This document shows positions 1 to 7,950 of a stretch of DNA of 35,046 nucleotides, piece after piece. Positions within the stretch are counted from its first letter, which is position 1. The number at the start of each line of letters is the position of its first letter. Source of the stretch: a virus; the IMG/VR virus record IMGVR_UViG_3300009537_000083, positions 1 through 35,046 of that record; one strand, 5' to 3'. A program made the position numbers and the translations under genes. The notes below the pieces were generated by a model that saw nothing but the letters and a program-made list of their open reading frames with translations, made no database searches and was not told where the DNA came from.

Positions 1-201
1 AAGCCTGAGACTATTTATTTAACTTTTAAACGTTTTGTAGAAGAATTCCAAAAAACAGGATGGATAACCTATGATTCTTTGAGATATATTTATCGAAATA
101 GAAATACTAATGGTTTTTCAGATGCTTTTAAAAGGCCAAATAAAAGAATTTTAATTGATGTGAATAAATTTTGGGATATAGTTAGAGAAAAAGGGAATTA
201 A
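1..201 (+). CDS. 5'-truncated small DNA-binding-like protein
   Basis: An open frame runs from the first base to a TAA at 199-201, 66 codons, with no ATG or GTG in frame, so the gene is cut by the window edge. The C-terminal half (ITYDSLRYIYRNRN, then RILIDVNKFWDIVREKG) resembles the end of excisionase/MerR-type small helix-turn-helix proteins, where a wing strand is followed by an I-D-x-x-K-F-W helix; this is a pattern resemblance only. The stop lies two bases before the next ATG, so it is probably the first visible member of the short + strand operon. If the window were circular, the frame would continue 39 bases into the right end, again without ATG, GTG or TTG. Function unknown. Confidence 0.5.
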   Translation, partial: KPETIYLTFKRFVEEFQKTGWITYDSLRYIYRNRNTNGFSDAFKRPNKRILIDVNKFWDIVREKGN

Positions 202-203
202 AA

Positions 204-392
204 ATGGTTGATTGGAATATTATTTTACAAATAACTGTACCCATTTTGGGGGGGATTTTTTGGATCATTACTCGAATGGACAAAGGATTCAAAGATGTTA
301 ATGATAAAATTAATAAGATCGACTCTCGCCTTTCCCGATTGGAAGGAAAATTTGATGAAAGAGGTTATTGGGAATCTAGAGATGAAAAATAG
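204..392 (+). CDS. Small one-TM protein with coiled-coil tail, copy 1 of 4
   Basis: 62-residue protein. Residues 5-24 are hydrophobic (IILQITVPILGGIFWIIT), one membrane segment. The rest is charged and helical with heptad spacing (VNDKINKIDSRLSRLEGKF), a short coiled coil. AAAGGGA lies about 8 bases before the ATG. It is the first of four consecutive genes of the same build, each opening with M-(x)-D/E-W and separated by 1-9 bases. The plan is that of small phage membrane proteins such as holin accessories or the XhlA type, but with the membrane segment at the N-terminus, so no family is assigned. Lysis, membrane anchoring or exclusion are all possible. Confidence 0.7.
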   Translation: MVDWNIILQITVPILGGIFWIITRMDKGFKDVNDKINKIDSRLSRLEGKFDERGYWESRDEK

Positions 393-401
393 GAGAATAA
401 G

Positions 402-584
402 ATGGATTGGGTAAAAAAACATGTAGATACGGTCATCATTCTCGGGGGAATTCTCACTTCAGTTTTGTGGATGAATGGTAAGTTTAATCAACTTGAAAAA
501 GAAGTTGCAGTAGTAAAAACGGTATTAATAATGAAAGATATTTTGCCAAAAGAGCTTGTCAAAAATCATGAAGTAAAAAAATAG
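402..584 (+). CDS. Small one-TM protein, copy 2 of 4
   Basis: 60 residues, with an AGGAG Shine-Dalgarno sequence 6 bases before the ATG. It begins MDWVKKH, has a hydrophobic stretch (TVIILGGILTSVLW, about residues 10-23) and a charged helical tail rich in lysine and glutamate (FNQLEKEVAVVK). Its build matches the neighbours at 204, 594 and 790, but sequence similarity outside the MDW start and the ILGGI core is weak, so it is either an old duplicate or a functional analogue. The tight packing argues for co-translation. Function unknown; a membrane-bound small protein. Confidence 0.68.
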   Translation: MDWVKKHVDTVIILGGILTSVLWMNGKFNQLEKEVAVVKTVLIMKDILPKELVKNHEVKK

Positions 585-593
585 GACAATACC

Positions 594-788
594 ATGGAAT
601 GGGTTCAATTTATTATATTTTTTTTAGGAGTTTTTGGTCTATTTATTTGGAACCGAACAGAAGGAAGGGCAGATGCACGCCATATGGATTCAAAATTACA
701 AGCAAATAGAGATTTAATTTTAGCTATGCATGATGAAATGAAAGATTTTCATTATAGGCTTTTAGAAATAGAAAGAGGTAGAAAATAA
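594..788 (+). CDS. Small one-TM protein, copy 3 of 4
   Basis: 64 residues. It starts MEWVQ, has one membrane segment (FIIFFLGVFGLFIW, about residues 6-19), then a charged helix. Its last 18 residues (DEMKDFHYRLLEIERGRK) match the end of the next protein at 16 of 18 positions. The underlying 57 bases differ at only 5 positions, so the two are recent duplicates at the C-terminal end while their membrane segments have diverged. An AGGA motif lies 8 bases before the ATG. The positively charged residues after the segment suggest N-out/C-in topology, by inference. Function unknown. Confidence 0.7.
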   Translation: MEWVQFIIFFLGVFGLFIWNRTEGRADARHMDSKLQANRDLILAMHDEMKDFHYRLLEIERGRK

Positions 789-789
789 T

Positions 790-1008
790 ATGGACTGGCT
801 TCAAGTTTTAGCAATTATTGCTGGTAATTTAGGAATCATTATTCCTCTATTTCTATGGATTCGAGGAGAATCAAATGCAGATAGAAGAGAAACACAAAAT
901 ATTTTAAGAGAAGACCGCAAGGATTTTTTCACATTAATAACAGAAATTAAAGATGAAATGAAAGATTTTCATCATAGACTTTTGGAAATAGAAAGAAGTA
1001 GGAAATAA
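790..1008 (+). CDS. Small one-TM protein, copy 4 of 4
   Basis: 72 residues, starting one base after the previous stop. It begins MDWLQVL, with a membrane segment at about residues 5-23 (VLAIIAGNLGIIIPLFLW), then an arginine- and glutamate-rich helix ending DEMKDFHHRLLEIERSRK, near-identical to the end of the previous protein. It carries an extra 10 or so residues (REDRKDFFTLITEIK) before the shared tail, itself resembling the tail motif (DRKDFF versus EMKDFH), as if the tail unit had partly duplicated again. No clear ribosome-binding site of its own, so translation is probably coupled. Function unknown. Confidence 0.7.
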   Translation: MDWLQVLAIIAGNLGIIIPLFLWIRGESNADRRETQNILREDRKDFFTLITEIKDEMKDFHHRLLEIERSRK

Positions 1009-1035
1009 AACAAAAAATAATAAAAGGAGATTATT

Positions 1036-1161
1036 ATGATTTTTTGGGCTATTATAATAGGAAGCTGCATTATAGCTTCTTCAATTAATAAAAATGGTTA
1101 CTACGAAGACGATGAGGGCTATGATGGATATTATGCCCCCTACACTTATGATGATGATTGA
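1036..1161 (+). CDS. 41-aa hydrophobic/acidic microprotein
   Basis: Open frame ATG to TGA of 41 codons preceded by a strong AAAGGAGA 6 bases upstream. The N-terminus is hydrophobic (MIFWAIIIGSCIIASS) and the C-terminus is almost only tyrosine, aspartate, glycine and glutamate (YYEDDEGYDGYYAPYTYDDD). I-G-S-C resembles a lipobox, but there are no N-terminal lysines, so a lipoprotein is uncertain; a single-span membrane protein is equally possible. It is the last gene of the short + strand operon, and its 3' end overlaps the 3' end of the opposing ejection-protein gene by 16 bases. Function unknown. Confidence 0.55.
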   Translation: MIFWAIIIGSCIIASSINKNGYYEDDEGYDGYYAPYTYDDD

Positions 1162-2438
1162 GATAATTCATCGAAAATATCGGGATCTTTTTTTTCAATT
1201 TCATTTTCTATTTTTTTGATATTTTTAAGAAATCCCGATTTATTTTCATTTACAGCATCTTTTAACATATTACCATAAAACCTTCGTAAAGTAGGATTTT
1301 TGAACATTCTCGTAAGAAGCTCCCCCCCTTTGAAAGCAGCATAGCCAGGAACAGAAATTTTTAAAGAAGCGGGTTTAAATAAAGCTTCGATAATTAATAA
1401 GCTTTCTTTGTTTAATTTTCCAAAAGGAATATGTCGATTAATCCAATTACTCACTCTTTTACTTTGCTGAAACCCTCCAAATGCTTCATTGGCGGCTTTA
1501 TAATGTTTTAAAAATTTTGGGTTTTCTTTTCCATATCTTTCAATGGTTTCATCTAAAAAATGAGAAATATCATTAATTTTAGTGCGCGCGTATTTTTGTC
1601 CACTTTTCCCTTTTACCTCATCGAAAAGACCGCTTCTTAGTTCATTGATTTTTATCTTTGCAGCGACTGCATCTTCAACACGCATTTCTCCATCTCTGAT
1701 AATTTTTTTAAGATCTTTTAGTGGTTTTTCTACAAATTTTTGAGAAGGGGTTTCAACTCCTCCTTTCCTAAGCTGAGAATTAAGCTTATCTAATTGTCTA
1801 TCTAATTTATTTGCATTTAAACGAGTTCTGGGAGGAACTGATTCTTCTGCCAATTTATACTGTTGGGTCCAATATTTTTTAACATTTCCTCGTCCTGCTA
1901 ACCCAGATAAAAAAAAGGCTCCTAATTTAGCTATTGCTTGTCCTTTCTCTTGAAATCCCATTTTTTTTGCTGCTTCGGCACCAACATTACCAACGATGGA
2001 AGTTCCAATAGATCGCATAAAAGGAATTTTTCCTTTTACTGGAATAGCAAGAACGGCTGCGTCGGACACAATATCATCAATAAAAGATTCAACAGGAGAT
2101 TGAGCGGTTACTTTTTCTCCAAATAACTTTGTTGAAATTTTTTTTAATTCTTCCGAACCAGGAAAACCGGGTCTTTTTTCTTGGGTTTTTAAAGGAGGCA
2201 GCCCTATTTTTTCACGAATTTTGGAAGCCCCTTTTTCTAAACCGCGCGCTCCAATTTGTGCTGTTTGTAAAATGTCGGAAGGGAGGCCTAAGAGACTTTC
2301 CGTAATTCGAGAACCTGTACGCGCAACATGTCGGCCAATTTCTCTTAAAGGAGAAGGAGGAGGTTCATATTCTATTTGATCGAATATATCTCCCTCAGGA
2401 GCTTCTTCTAGAGAAATTTCATCAAATATATCAGGCAT
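1146..2438 (-). CDS. Candidate DNA-ejection (internal virion) protein, large
   Basis: 430 residues, last gene of the leftward virion block. The middle is alanine/glycine-rich with amphipathic stretches (about 115-190), as in podovirus ejection proteins, followed by long charged helices (about 200-330). The acidic motif D-I-F-D-E/Q occurs three times: MPDIFDEIS at the N-terminus, GDIFDQIEYE just after, and DPDIFDELS seven residues from the C-terminus. Its ATG overlaps the stop of the upstream gene by one base (TAATG). Position after nozzle and fibre-tip genes, in a run of three helical Q/A-rich proteins, matches the P22 gene 7/20/16 arrangement. The assignment rests on context and composition, not on a recognised domain. 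Confidence 0.6.
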   Translation of the reverse strand: MPDIFDEISLEEAPEGDIFDQIEYEPPPSPLREIGRHVARTGSRITESLLGLPSDILQTAQIGARGLEKGASKIREKIGLPPLKTQEKRPGFPGSEELKKISTKLFGEKVTAQSPVESFIDDIVSDAAVLAIPVKGKIPFMRSIGTSIVGNVGAEAAKKMGFQEKGQAIAKLGAFFLSGLAGRGNVKKYWTQQYKLAEESVPPRTRLNANKLDRQLDKLNSQLRKGGVETPSQKFVEKPLKDLKKIIRDGEMRVEDAVAAKIKINELRSGLFDEVKGKSGQKYARTKINDISHFLDETIERYGKENPKFLKHYKAANEAFGGFQQSKRVSNWINRHIPFGKLNKESLLIIEALFKPASLKISVPGYAAFKGGELLTRMFKNPTLRRFYGNMLKDAVNENKSGFLKNIKKIENEIEKKDPDIFDELSQSSS

Positions 2439-3439
2439 TAAAGATTAAACCCTCTTTTTTTAGCAATTTTACGAGCCTTTTCTTTATCTCCTCCAGCTTC
2501 TTGAAGAATTTCTAAAGCACTATTTCGACTTAACTGTCTGTCTGGAGCTCCTCCTAATAAAGATTTTATGCGTTGTTCATAGCTTTTTTCAAAAACTTTT
2601 GCCTCATTTTCAAGTTTTTTTCTTACTAAATGCTGAAAATTTCTTGGGATTTCTTTTCCCTGAGAAGTAAACCTGTTTTCTAACTCTAAAGCTATTTCTA
2701 CTTCTTTTTCTTTTAAATCTGCCAGCCCTTTTAAGCCTTCAAAAATTAGTTTATTTGCCTGACTTTGATATTGTGGACTTACAAAAGCTCTCGTAATTTG
2801 TCTTTCAATAAATTGATTAGGGCGCCCGGTTAATCCAGCAAGAGAGCTCATTAAATATTGCTTAGAAGCGCTATTTACAATTTGTGCACTGGATGTTTTT
2901 AAAATATCTTTGTCAAATAAATCGGCAAGCGCATTTCTCCACGTATTAAAATCTCCCGTTTGCAATGCCCCTTCAACTTGAGCAAGCGCCATTTTTTCTT
3001 TCGGAATTTCTGCAGCTATATCCGAAATCCTGTCTAGATATTTTTTGTTTCTCTCAAAATTCCTTTTTTCTAGATCTCGACTATATCTTTCTTTTTCCTT
3101 TCGTGTTCTTCCTATTGGAGGCGACGGAATGTCTTCTATATCTTCATCAATCGATGTAAACGAAGGAGAGGCCAGAGATTTATCTAAAGGTCCTATTTCT
3201 CTTTCTTCTAATACTTTCCTTAATACTTCAGTTTGACCCCCAGTAGTTGCTGCAGCTGCTAATTTAGCTAAATCTTCAGGATAACCCTGTTGTTTAAAAA
3301 TTTGCTCTTTTTCTTCTAGGGCTTTTTCATTATGGAAATCTTGAAGCCTTTGTTGCAATCCCCCAGCTATTCCCGTGCCTAAAGATTGGGCCAATAAAGA
3401 TAGTGGAGATTGTTCTTGAGGAAGCATTACAAAGCTCAT
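2438..3439 (-). CDS. Candidate DNA-ejection (internal virion) protein, middle
   Basis: 333 residues, strongly helical and rich in E, K, Q and L. The N-terminus is hydrophobic and glycine-containing (LSLLAQSLGTGIAGGLQQRL), followed by helices and a proline/serine-rich linker (about residues 90-115, PSFTSIDEDIEDIPSPPIGR). It overlaps the upstream gene by four bases (ATGA) and the downstream gene by one, so the three genes form a translationally coupled cassette. No catalytic motif is visible. The likely role, inferred from position and composition, is a capsid-internal protein ejected with the DNA. It could also be another minor virion protein. Confidence 0.55.
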   Translation of the reverse strand: MSFVMLPQEQSPLSLLAQSLGTGIAGGLQQRLQDFHNEKALEEKEQIFKQQGYPEDLAKLAAAATTGGQTEVLRKVLEEREIGPLDKSLASPSFTSIDEDIEDIPSPPIGRTRKEKERYSRDLEKRNFERNKKYLDRISDIAAEIPKEKMALAQVEGALQTGDFNTWRNALADLFDKDILKTSSAQIVNSASKQYLMSSLAGLTGRPNQFIERQITRAFVSPQYQSQANKLIFEGLKGLADLKEKEVEIALELENRFTSQGKEIPRNFQHLVRKKLENEAKVFEKSYEQRIKSLLGGAPDRQLSRNSALEILQEAGGDKEKARKIAKKRGFNL

Positions 3440-3960
3440 AAAAGACCTCCTAATTTACTTCCTATATGTTGTCCATAGGCTAAATTAATAGGAGAAAGAA
3501 AATCACTTAATATCCCAGGAGACCCTGGTCTAAACCCGGTTGTAAAAGTTGGCTGTAATCCCCGGCCCAATAGTCCTCCTAAAGCTCCAAATTGTTGTTG
3601 ACTGCGCAGACCGGCTAATTTTTCAGATAAACTTTCTGCCGATCGAGTTAAAGCTTGCTGAAATCCAGATGATTTTTGTGCCCCTAAAGAAGTAAACCTT
3701 TCAGCAATCCCTGGTAATGTAGATTCAAAAAATTCTCTTCGATAAGGAGCTGCAAATTGTTCAAATCCCTTTTCACCAAAAAGCTCGCCTAACAACCCTT
3801 CCTGATCTCCTCCTTGTGTAAGAAGAGATAGCAATTGATTTTGCAGCTGTTCTTGCTCCGGGGTAAGTGAAGTAAATTTTTGTTGTGTAGGTTTTTTTGC
3901 GAATAATTGCGAAGCTAAGTTAGCTCCTCCTAATAATAAAGGAAGTAAAAGTGAAGACAT
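3436..3960 (-). CDS. Candidate small DNA-ejection protein (P22 gp7-like position)
   Basis: 174 residues with a clear Shine-Dalgarno sequence (AAAGGAG) before the ATG. It starts with a hydrophobic leader-like stretch (MSSLLLPLLLGGANLASQLF), followed by Q- and L-rich helices and a glycine-rich C-terminus (FGALGGLLGRGLQP, then GSKLGGLL). Small, hydrophobic, glycine-rich proteins at this location are typical first genes of podovirus ejection cassettes; P22 gp7 is processed at its N-terminus, and the leader-like start here would suit that. It is separated from the next upstream gene by 64 bases. Assignment by context. Confidence 0.55.
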   Translation of the reverse strand: MSSLLLPLLLGGANLASQLFAKKPTQQKFTSLTPEQEQLQNQLLSLLTQGGDQEGLLGELFGEKGFEQFAAPYRREFFESTLPGIAERFTSLGAQKSSGFQQALTRSAESLSEKLAGLRSQQQFGALGGLLGRGLQPTFTTGFRPGSPGILSDFLSPINLAYGQHIGSKLGGLL

Positions 3961-4024
3961 GTTTTCTCCTTTTTTTTTAGAGTATTAAAAAAATTATTTA
4001 CTTTCTAGATATCTTTCATTGTAA

Positions 4025-4519
4025 TCAATTTTTTAGAAACTCTATTACGACAAGACCGGAAGTAATTTGGGGTGCTGTAGCACCATTAATGATATTGATG
4101 TTTGTAGCGTCTATATTCAGTTCAATTTGATCAGTAACAACTGTTGCGCTTGCATATGGAATAGGCCGATTATCAATTGTTGATGTTCTGACTGTCCCGT
4201 AAATATGAGTAAATGTTGTTGTGGTATTCGCACTTGTTATTCCATGAGCAATATTTAATGTCCCCCCAGTAGCTATTGTTCCTATGGAGAAAACTTTCCT
4301 ATATGCAAACCTTTTTTTTTCTGGATTGGTAAGGTTAAAAAACTGCTGACCATTAAGTTGCTCTACTGTTTCAAAAGTTCCTATTTCTCTTTGATTAATT
4401 GCCTGAGCGACAGAAGTATAATTATCTGTTAAAACAATAATTCTCTGGGATTGATCTTCAGGAAAAACTTGTGTGGTGGGTAGAAAGGCAGATAAAGAAT
4501 TAGAAGGCAAAAAACTCAT
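4025..4519 (-). CDS. Virion-associated protein, tail module
   Basis: 164 residues. A short N-terminal extension (LPSNSLSAFLPTTQVFPED) precedes an alpha-helical connector and a beta-rich C-terminal domain with the motif FSIGTIATGGTLNIAHGIT and later FTHIYGT. I have seen this combination in structural proteins of environmental podoviruses beside the tail genes, but no biochemical role is known to me. It overlaps the nozzle gene by four bases (ATGA), so the two are translationally coupled. The extension could dock the beta domain onto the tail, as an inference. It might be a short fibre or a tail-hub decoration. Confidence 0.6.
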   Translation of the reverse strand: MSFLPSNSLSAFLPTTQVFPEDQSQRIIVLTDNYTSVAQAINQREIGTFETVEQLNGQQFFNLTNPEKKRFAYRKVFSIGTIATGGTLNIAHGITSANTTTTFTHIYGTVRTSTIDNRPIPYASATVVTDQIELNIDATNINIINGATAPQITSGLVVIEFLKN

Positions 4520-6786
4520 TGAATTAACCGGATATTATCAGTTAAATAAAATGTCATAGCATGCAAAATAAATTCGCTAGAATTAATTTCTTCATCAAAC
4601 ATTTGATCATCATCAAATGTAAATTGTAATTGAAAATTTTGTGTAATTGAATATACAAACATTCTATGCCATATTTTTTCTTGATTAGCTTGAAATGGAA
4701 TTAAATTTGTATTTTCTGGTCTAGTTAAAACTACATTATCACCTAATAATCCTTCATTATTTAAACTATTAGGATCATTTATAGAAATATTAGAATTTTC
4801 GTCGATAAATAAATTTACAGATATTTCTCCTTCTTCTGTTTTTTCTAACAAGAAATCCACATACCCCAAACGAACTTGAGCTCCCTGTGTATAATATGGA
4901 GAAAACCTCTTTGTTAAAATATTAATATTATTTAATACAGTTATTTGCCCCCCTCCCAAATAAGTTCCTCCGGCTAATAAATTAGTATCGACTAAATCAA
5001 AAGTATTTGCATCTATTCTTTCAATTTTATAAATAGTATCATTTAAAGTTGTTGGATTGGGCGATCCGCTTCCAATAATATTTGTAATTTTTATAAATTG
5101 ACCAGACTGTAAATTATGATTTGGCACTGTTAGCCTTACAGGAGAAGCTGGAGTAATAGCTGTAATACTTAAAGAAACATCGTTGAAAATTTGACGATTT
5201 AAAACCTCTACATAACCCTGTTGATTGCCTCCAATAATATCAGGAAATTGAGATTGGATTAGGCCACTATTCCATGGATCATTCCAATCAGCCCATGAGG
5301 GATAGCCCAGTGTTGCCCATGTTAAATCAGACCCTCTTTGAAAATATCCGAAGCATGTAAAGCTATCATTAAATATTGCATACGTTTTATTAACATAATT
5401 ATAAACTAAAATTTTATTTGGAAAGGTTGGGTTTTCTGATGAATTAGGAAAGCTCCAATAAACTAATTGTTGCTGATAATTTCGTATTCCATATACACGT
5501 TTGACACCATCATTGTCATTATTGATTGAAAAAACAACATCTGGAATTTGTTGGTCTATTCTTATTACATTTACACTATCATCGGTTGTAATTCCATAAT
5601 TTCCTACTGCAAAAACACCTCTATCAAAAGGAATTAAGCTAAAAGTTGATTCAGCTCCAAGTTCGGTATTAATTTGTTGAACAACAAAAGGCAACGTTTC
5701 ATTTCCAGTATAAATTACTTTCCATGATGATCTTTCACATTTAATAATTAATGTATCTTTAATGAATTCAGAAGAAATAATTGCTTCATTGGTGGGAATA
5801 TCAATAAATCCCCCTCTTCCAACGATATCTTCACGCCAACCATTAGTAGTATCAGTGGGATCCCCGTTTTGTGAAAATCTTATTCTTTGAGCGAAATTTG
5901 TAGAACCCGCTAAGGTTGCTCCTTCATATGTATTTAGGGCTAACAAACGATCCTTATAAGGCAAGAGAATAAGGCATTGTTGTAAAAAATTTGTTGCGGG
6001 ATTATCTAATGCAGGAGAAAAATTTGTCCATCCAACGCCATCGTAATATCGAATCGGATCACCAGTTGGTCCTGAAAAATTAGTTGCCCAAAATATATCG
6101 CCGTTTGCATTTTGATAATAATTTGTTGTCCAAAAAAAATCTGAATTAGAACCAGACCAAGTTGTTCCAGCTACTAACTCAATAAATTGACCGGCAGAAA
6201 ATTGATAAGCATATTTTGTATCAAATGCAATTAATTCTTCATTATTAATTAATACCGAGCTTTCTCTTGTTCGCAGGCCCATTACAGGCAAGGAAGGACA
6301 ATAACGCGCGTCTGCATCTACGGTTAGTCCCGCGCCTGGGGATGCCGTAAAATTTATTTCCACTGCTGTTGTAGAACTGATATAATTTATTACGCCGGAT
6401 CCTGTAAATGGGCCCGAAATATGAGTTAGAACTCCATCGGTAACACTGTCTCGATAAATTGTTTCATTTGGATTTCCTCGATCAATTGTAATGGTTACCG
6501 ATCCAGGAACAATTTCAGCGTTCGGTTCGGTTGCACGAACAGTGTTCAAAATATCTGCATCAGTATAAGTTGCTGTTCCATCAGTTACATCCATGGAAAG
6601 GGCCGTTAAGGAACGACATAAACGTCCTAATAACTCAAATCCTTGTCTTCTTTTAATTCTTCCCCTCCATGCATAGGCATCTTCTAATTGTGGAAAGGCC
6701 TTTTCAGGAATTAAAAAAGACTCTGCATAGGTATTTATTCCTGATTCATTTTCAAAAGAAGATATATAAAATGGTTTGTAAGGCAT
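4516..6786 (-). CDS. Tail nozzle/stabilisation protein (T7 gp12 / P22 gp10 role)
   Basis: 756 residues, the largest protein in the tail module. The N-terminal signature (FPQLEDAYAWRGRIKRRQGF, residues 32-51) is the start typical of podovirus nozzle proteins, which open with an R-R-x-G-F strand before a beta-propeller. The body is beta-rich and aromatic throughout. Around residues 535-620 there is an inserted small domain (ITPASPVRLTVPNHNLQSGQ, then FDLVDTNL), of the kind automated annotation labels ubiquitin-activating-enzyme FCCH-like. Neighbours are the tail-tube protein upstream and the ejection cassette downstream. It would form the distal tail tube that contacts the cell envelope. Family assignment is good; the exact structural equivalent is inferred. 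Confidence 0.75.
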   Translation of the reverse strand: MPYKPFYISSFENESGINTYAESFLIPEKAFPQLEDAYAWRGRIKRRQGFELLGRLCRSLTALSMDVTDGTATYTDADILNTVRATEPNAEIVPGSVTITIDRGNPNETIYRDSVTDGVLTHISGPFTGSGVINYISSTTAVEINFTASPGAGLTVDADARYCPSLPVMGLRTRESSVLINNEELIAFDTKYAYQFSAGQFIELVAGTTWSGSNSDFFWTTNYYQNANGDIFWATNFSGPTGDPIRYYDGVGWTNFSPALDNPATNFLQQCLILLPYKDRLLALNTYEGATLAGSTNFAQRIRFSQNGDPTDTTNGWREDIVGRGGFIDIPTNEAIISSEFIKDTLIIKCERSSWKVIYTGNETLPFVVQQINTELGAESTFSLIPFDRGVFAVGNYGITTDDSVNVIRIDQQIPDVVFSINNDNDGVKRVYGIRNYQQQLVYWSFPNSSENPTFPNKILVYNYVNKTYAIFNDSFTCFGYFQRGSDLTWATLGYPSWADWNDPWNSGLIQSQFPDIIGGNQQGYVEVLNRQIFNDVSLSITAITPASPVRLTVPNHNLQSGQFIKITNIIGSGSPNPTTLNDTIYKIERIDANTFDLVDTNLLAGGTYLGGGQITVLNNINILTKRFSPYYTQGAQVRLGYVDFLLEKTEEGEISVNLFIDENSNISINDPNSLNNEGLLGDNVVLTRPENTNLIPFQANQEKIWHRMFVYSITQNFQLQFTFDDDQMFDEEINSSEFILHAMTFYLTDNIRLIQ

Positions 6787-7349
6787 TAATTCCCTATAGC
6801 CATATAATGAACAGCATCATTACTTGCCGTACTTGTTTTTATTGTAAATCCACTAGTAGTTAAGGAAGTAAAATATGTAGAAGTAACAGATGTTCCGTTT
6901 CTTCTTTCAGCCATTGTTAAGGCAAACACATTATTAGGAAATGCTCCCCCCGCAAACGAAACTGCAGTACCATCTGAAGGTGTTAATGCAACACCCCATT
7001 TTAATATCAACCCTCCCGGAAGAAAAGTAGAGCCAGAGGTTGCTATAGTAGGATCAGCCCCTGACAATTGTATCACGGTACCACTGCTTTCCTGGCGCAT
7101 AAATAATCGGGTATTTCCTCCGCTATCTTTCGAATATAAACTCAATTCATTAGCAGCAGTCGCAGGGTCTGCTCCTAATTCTATATAAGTGCTTTTATCA
7201 TGTTTTCCCCTATCAGCTGCAGTTGCATCATTAAAAGTTACATGATCTACATCAAAAACAGTATTTAATTGCTGAAAATTTGTTAAGATTTCACCTTGTG
7301 ACTGCGACGGAATATCTGCAGCTTGAGGAATATTTGGATTATATGACAG
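6786..7349 (-). CDS. Fibre-tip-like structural protein, apparent CTG start
   Basis: An ATG- or TTG-based call would begin at 7145 (TTG, SLYSKDSGG), but the same frame stays open to a stop just before 7367 and reads SYNPNIPQAADIPSQSQGE, QLNTVFDVDHVTF and GADPATAANELSLYS, which is the usual start of this phage protein family (M-x-Y-N-P-N-I-P-Q). The only initiator-like codon at the right place is CTG at 7347-7349, five bases after a strong AAGGAGG. This gives 187 residues. The C-terminal half (GGLILKWG, ending HYMAIGN) resembles gp53-type fibre tips. It overlaps the nozzle start by one base. Either CTG initiates here or an ATG has been altered by mutation or sequencing. Confidence 0.72.
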   Translation of the reverse strand: MSYNPNIPQAADIPSQSQGEILTNFQQLNTVFDVDHVTFNDATAADRGKHDKSTYIELGADPATAANELSLYSKDSGGNTRLFMRQESSGTVIQLSGADPTIATSGSTFLPGGLILKWGVALTPSDGTAVSFAGGAFPNNVFALTMAERRNGTSVTSTYFTSLTTSGFTIKTSTASNDAVHYMAIGN

Positions 7350-7492
7350 AAGAACCTCCTTAGTCTACATATAGCTACAATCCCCTATTTTTACTGTAAG
7401 AAATTGTAGATAGATTCAAATTTTCTTTTAACATTTTCGTATATTTTTTTATACTTCAAGAAAAATTTGATGAAAAAAGTATATGAAAAGAT

Positions 7493-7900
7493 TTATGGAG
7501 TACAACCAGGAGCATTTTTACCCATTCTTGATAAAGCGACTCCATTCATTATAATACCTGAAAGATAAGCAATAGTATAAATAGAAGCGATAACAGCAAA
7601 GATATTTCTATTAGGGTGTTTGTCTTTATAAAGAGCATATCCCCATGTTAAACAAAAGATGGTTGCACATAATCCAAAGCCTCCAATAACAAGACCGGCT
7701 AAACCTACATATTGGCCAGTTCCCCACGCTTCATCACACATTCTATCTACCGGGGGTTGACTGAAAACTTCTGCTACTATGCCAATTATAAAAGTTTTAA
7801 CAATAAGCAAAGAACAATATCCGTTAGTTCTGTTTAAAATAACTCTTTCGTTGTCTCCAGGAAGAGCCATTGTCTCAGCAATAATAGGTGCAGTTTCCAT
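7493..7900 (-). CDS. Three-TM membrane protein in the tail module
   Basis: 135 residues. Three hydrophobic segments at about residues 30-46 (SLLIVKTFIIGIVAEVF), 65-92 (GLAGLVIGGFGLCATIFCL) and 98-123 (IFAVIASIYTIAYLSGIIM), with cysteines in the loops and near the C-terminus (CDEAWG, NAPGCTP). A Shine-Dalgarno-like GGGA precedes the ATG. It is flanked by virion genes, and no lysis gene was recognised elsewhere, so a holin-like role is possible; but the loop cysteines and length do not match a known holin class that I can name. It may equally act in exclusion. Function unknown. Confidence 0.6.
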   Translation of the reverse strand: METAPIIAETMALPGDNERVILNRTNGYCSLLIVKTFIIGIVAEVFSQPPVDRMCDEAWGTGQYVGLAGLVIGGFGLCATIFCLTWGYALYKDKHPNRNIFAVIASIYTIAYLSGIIMNGVALSRMGKNAPGCTP

Positions 7901-7950
7901 AATTTCCCTTTGTTTGTAGTTAAAAAGGGCGCTTATACTACATAATATTT

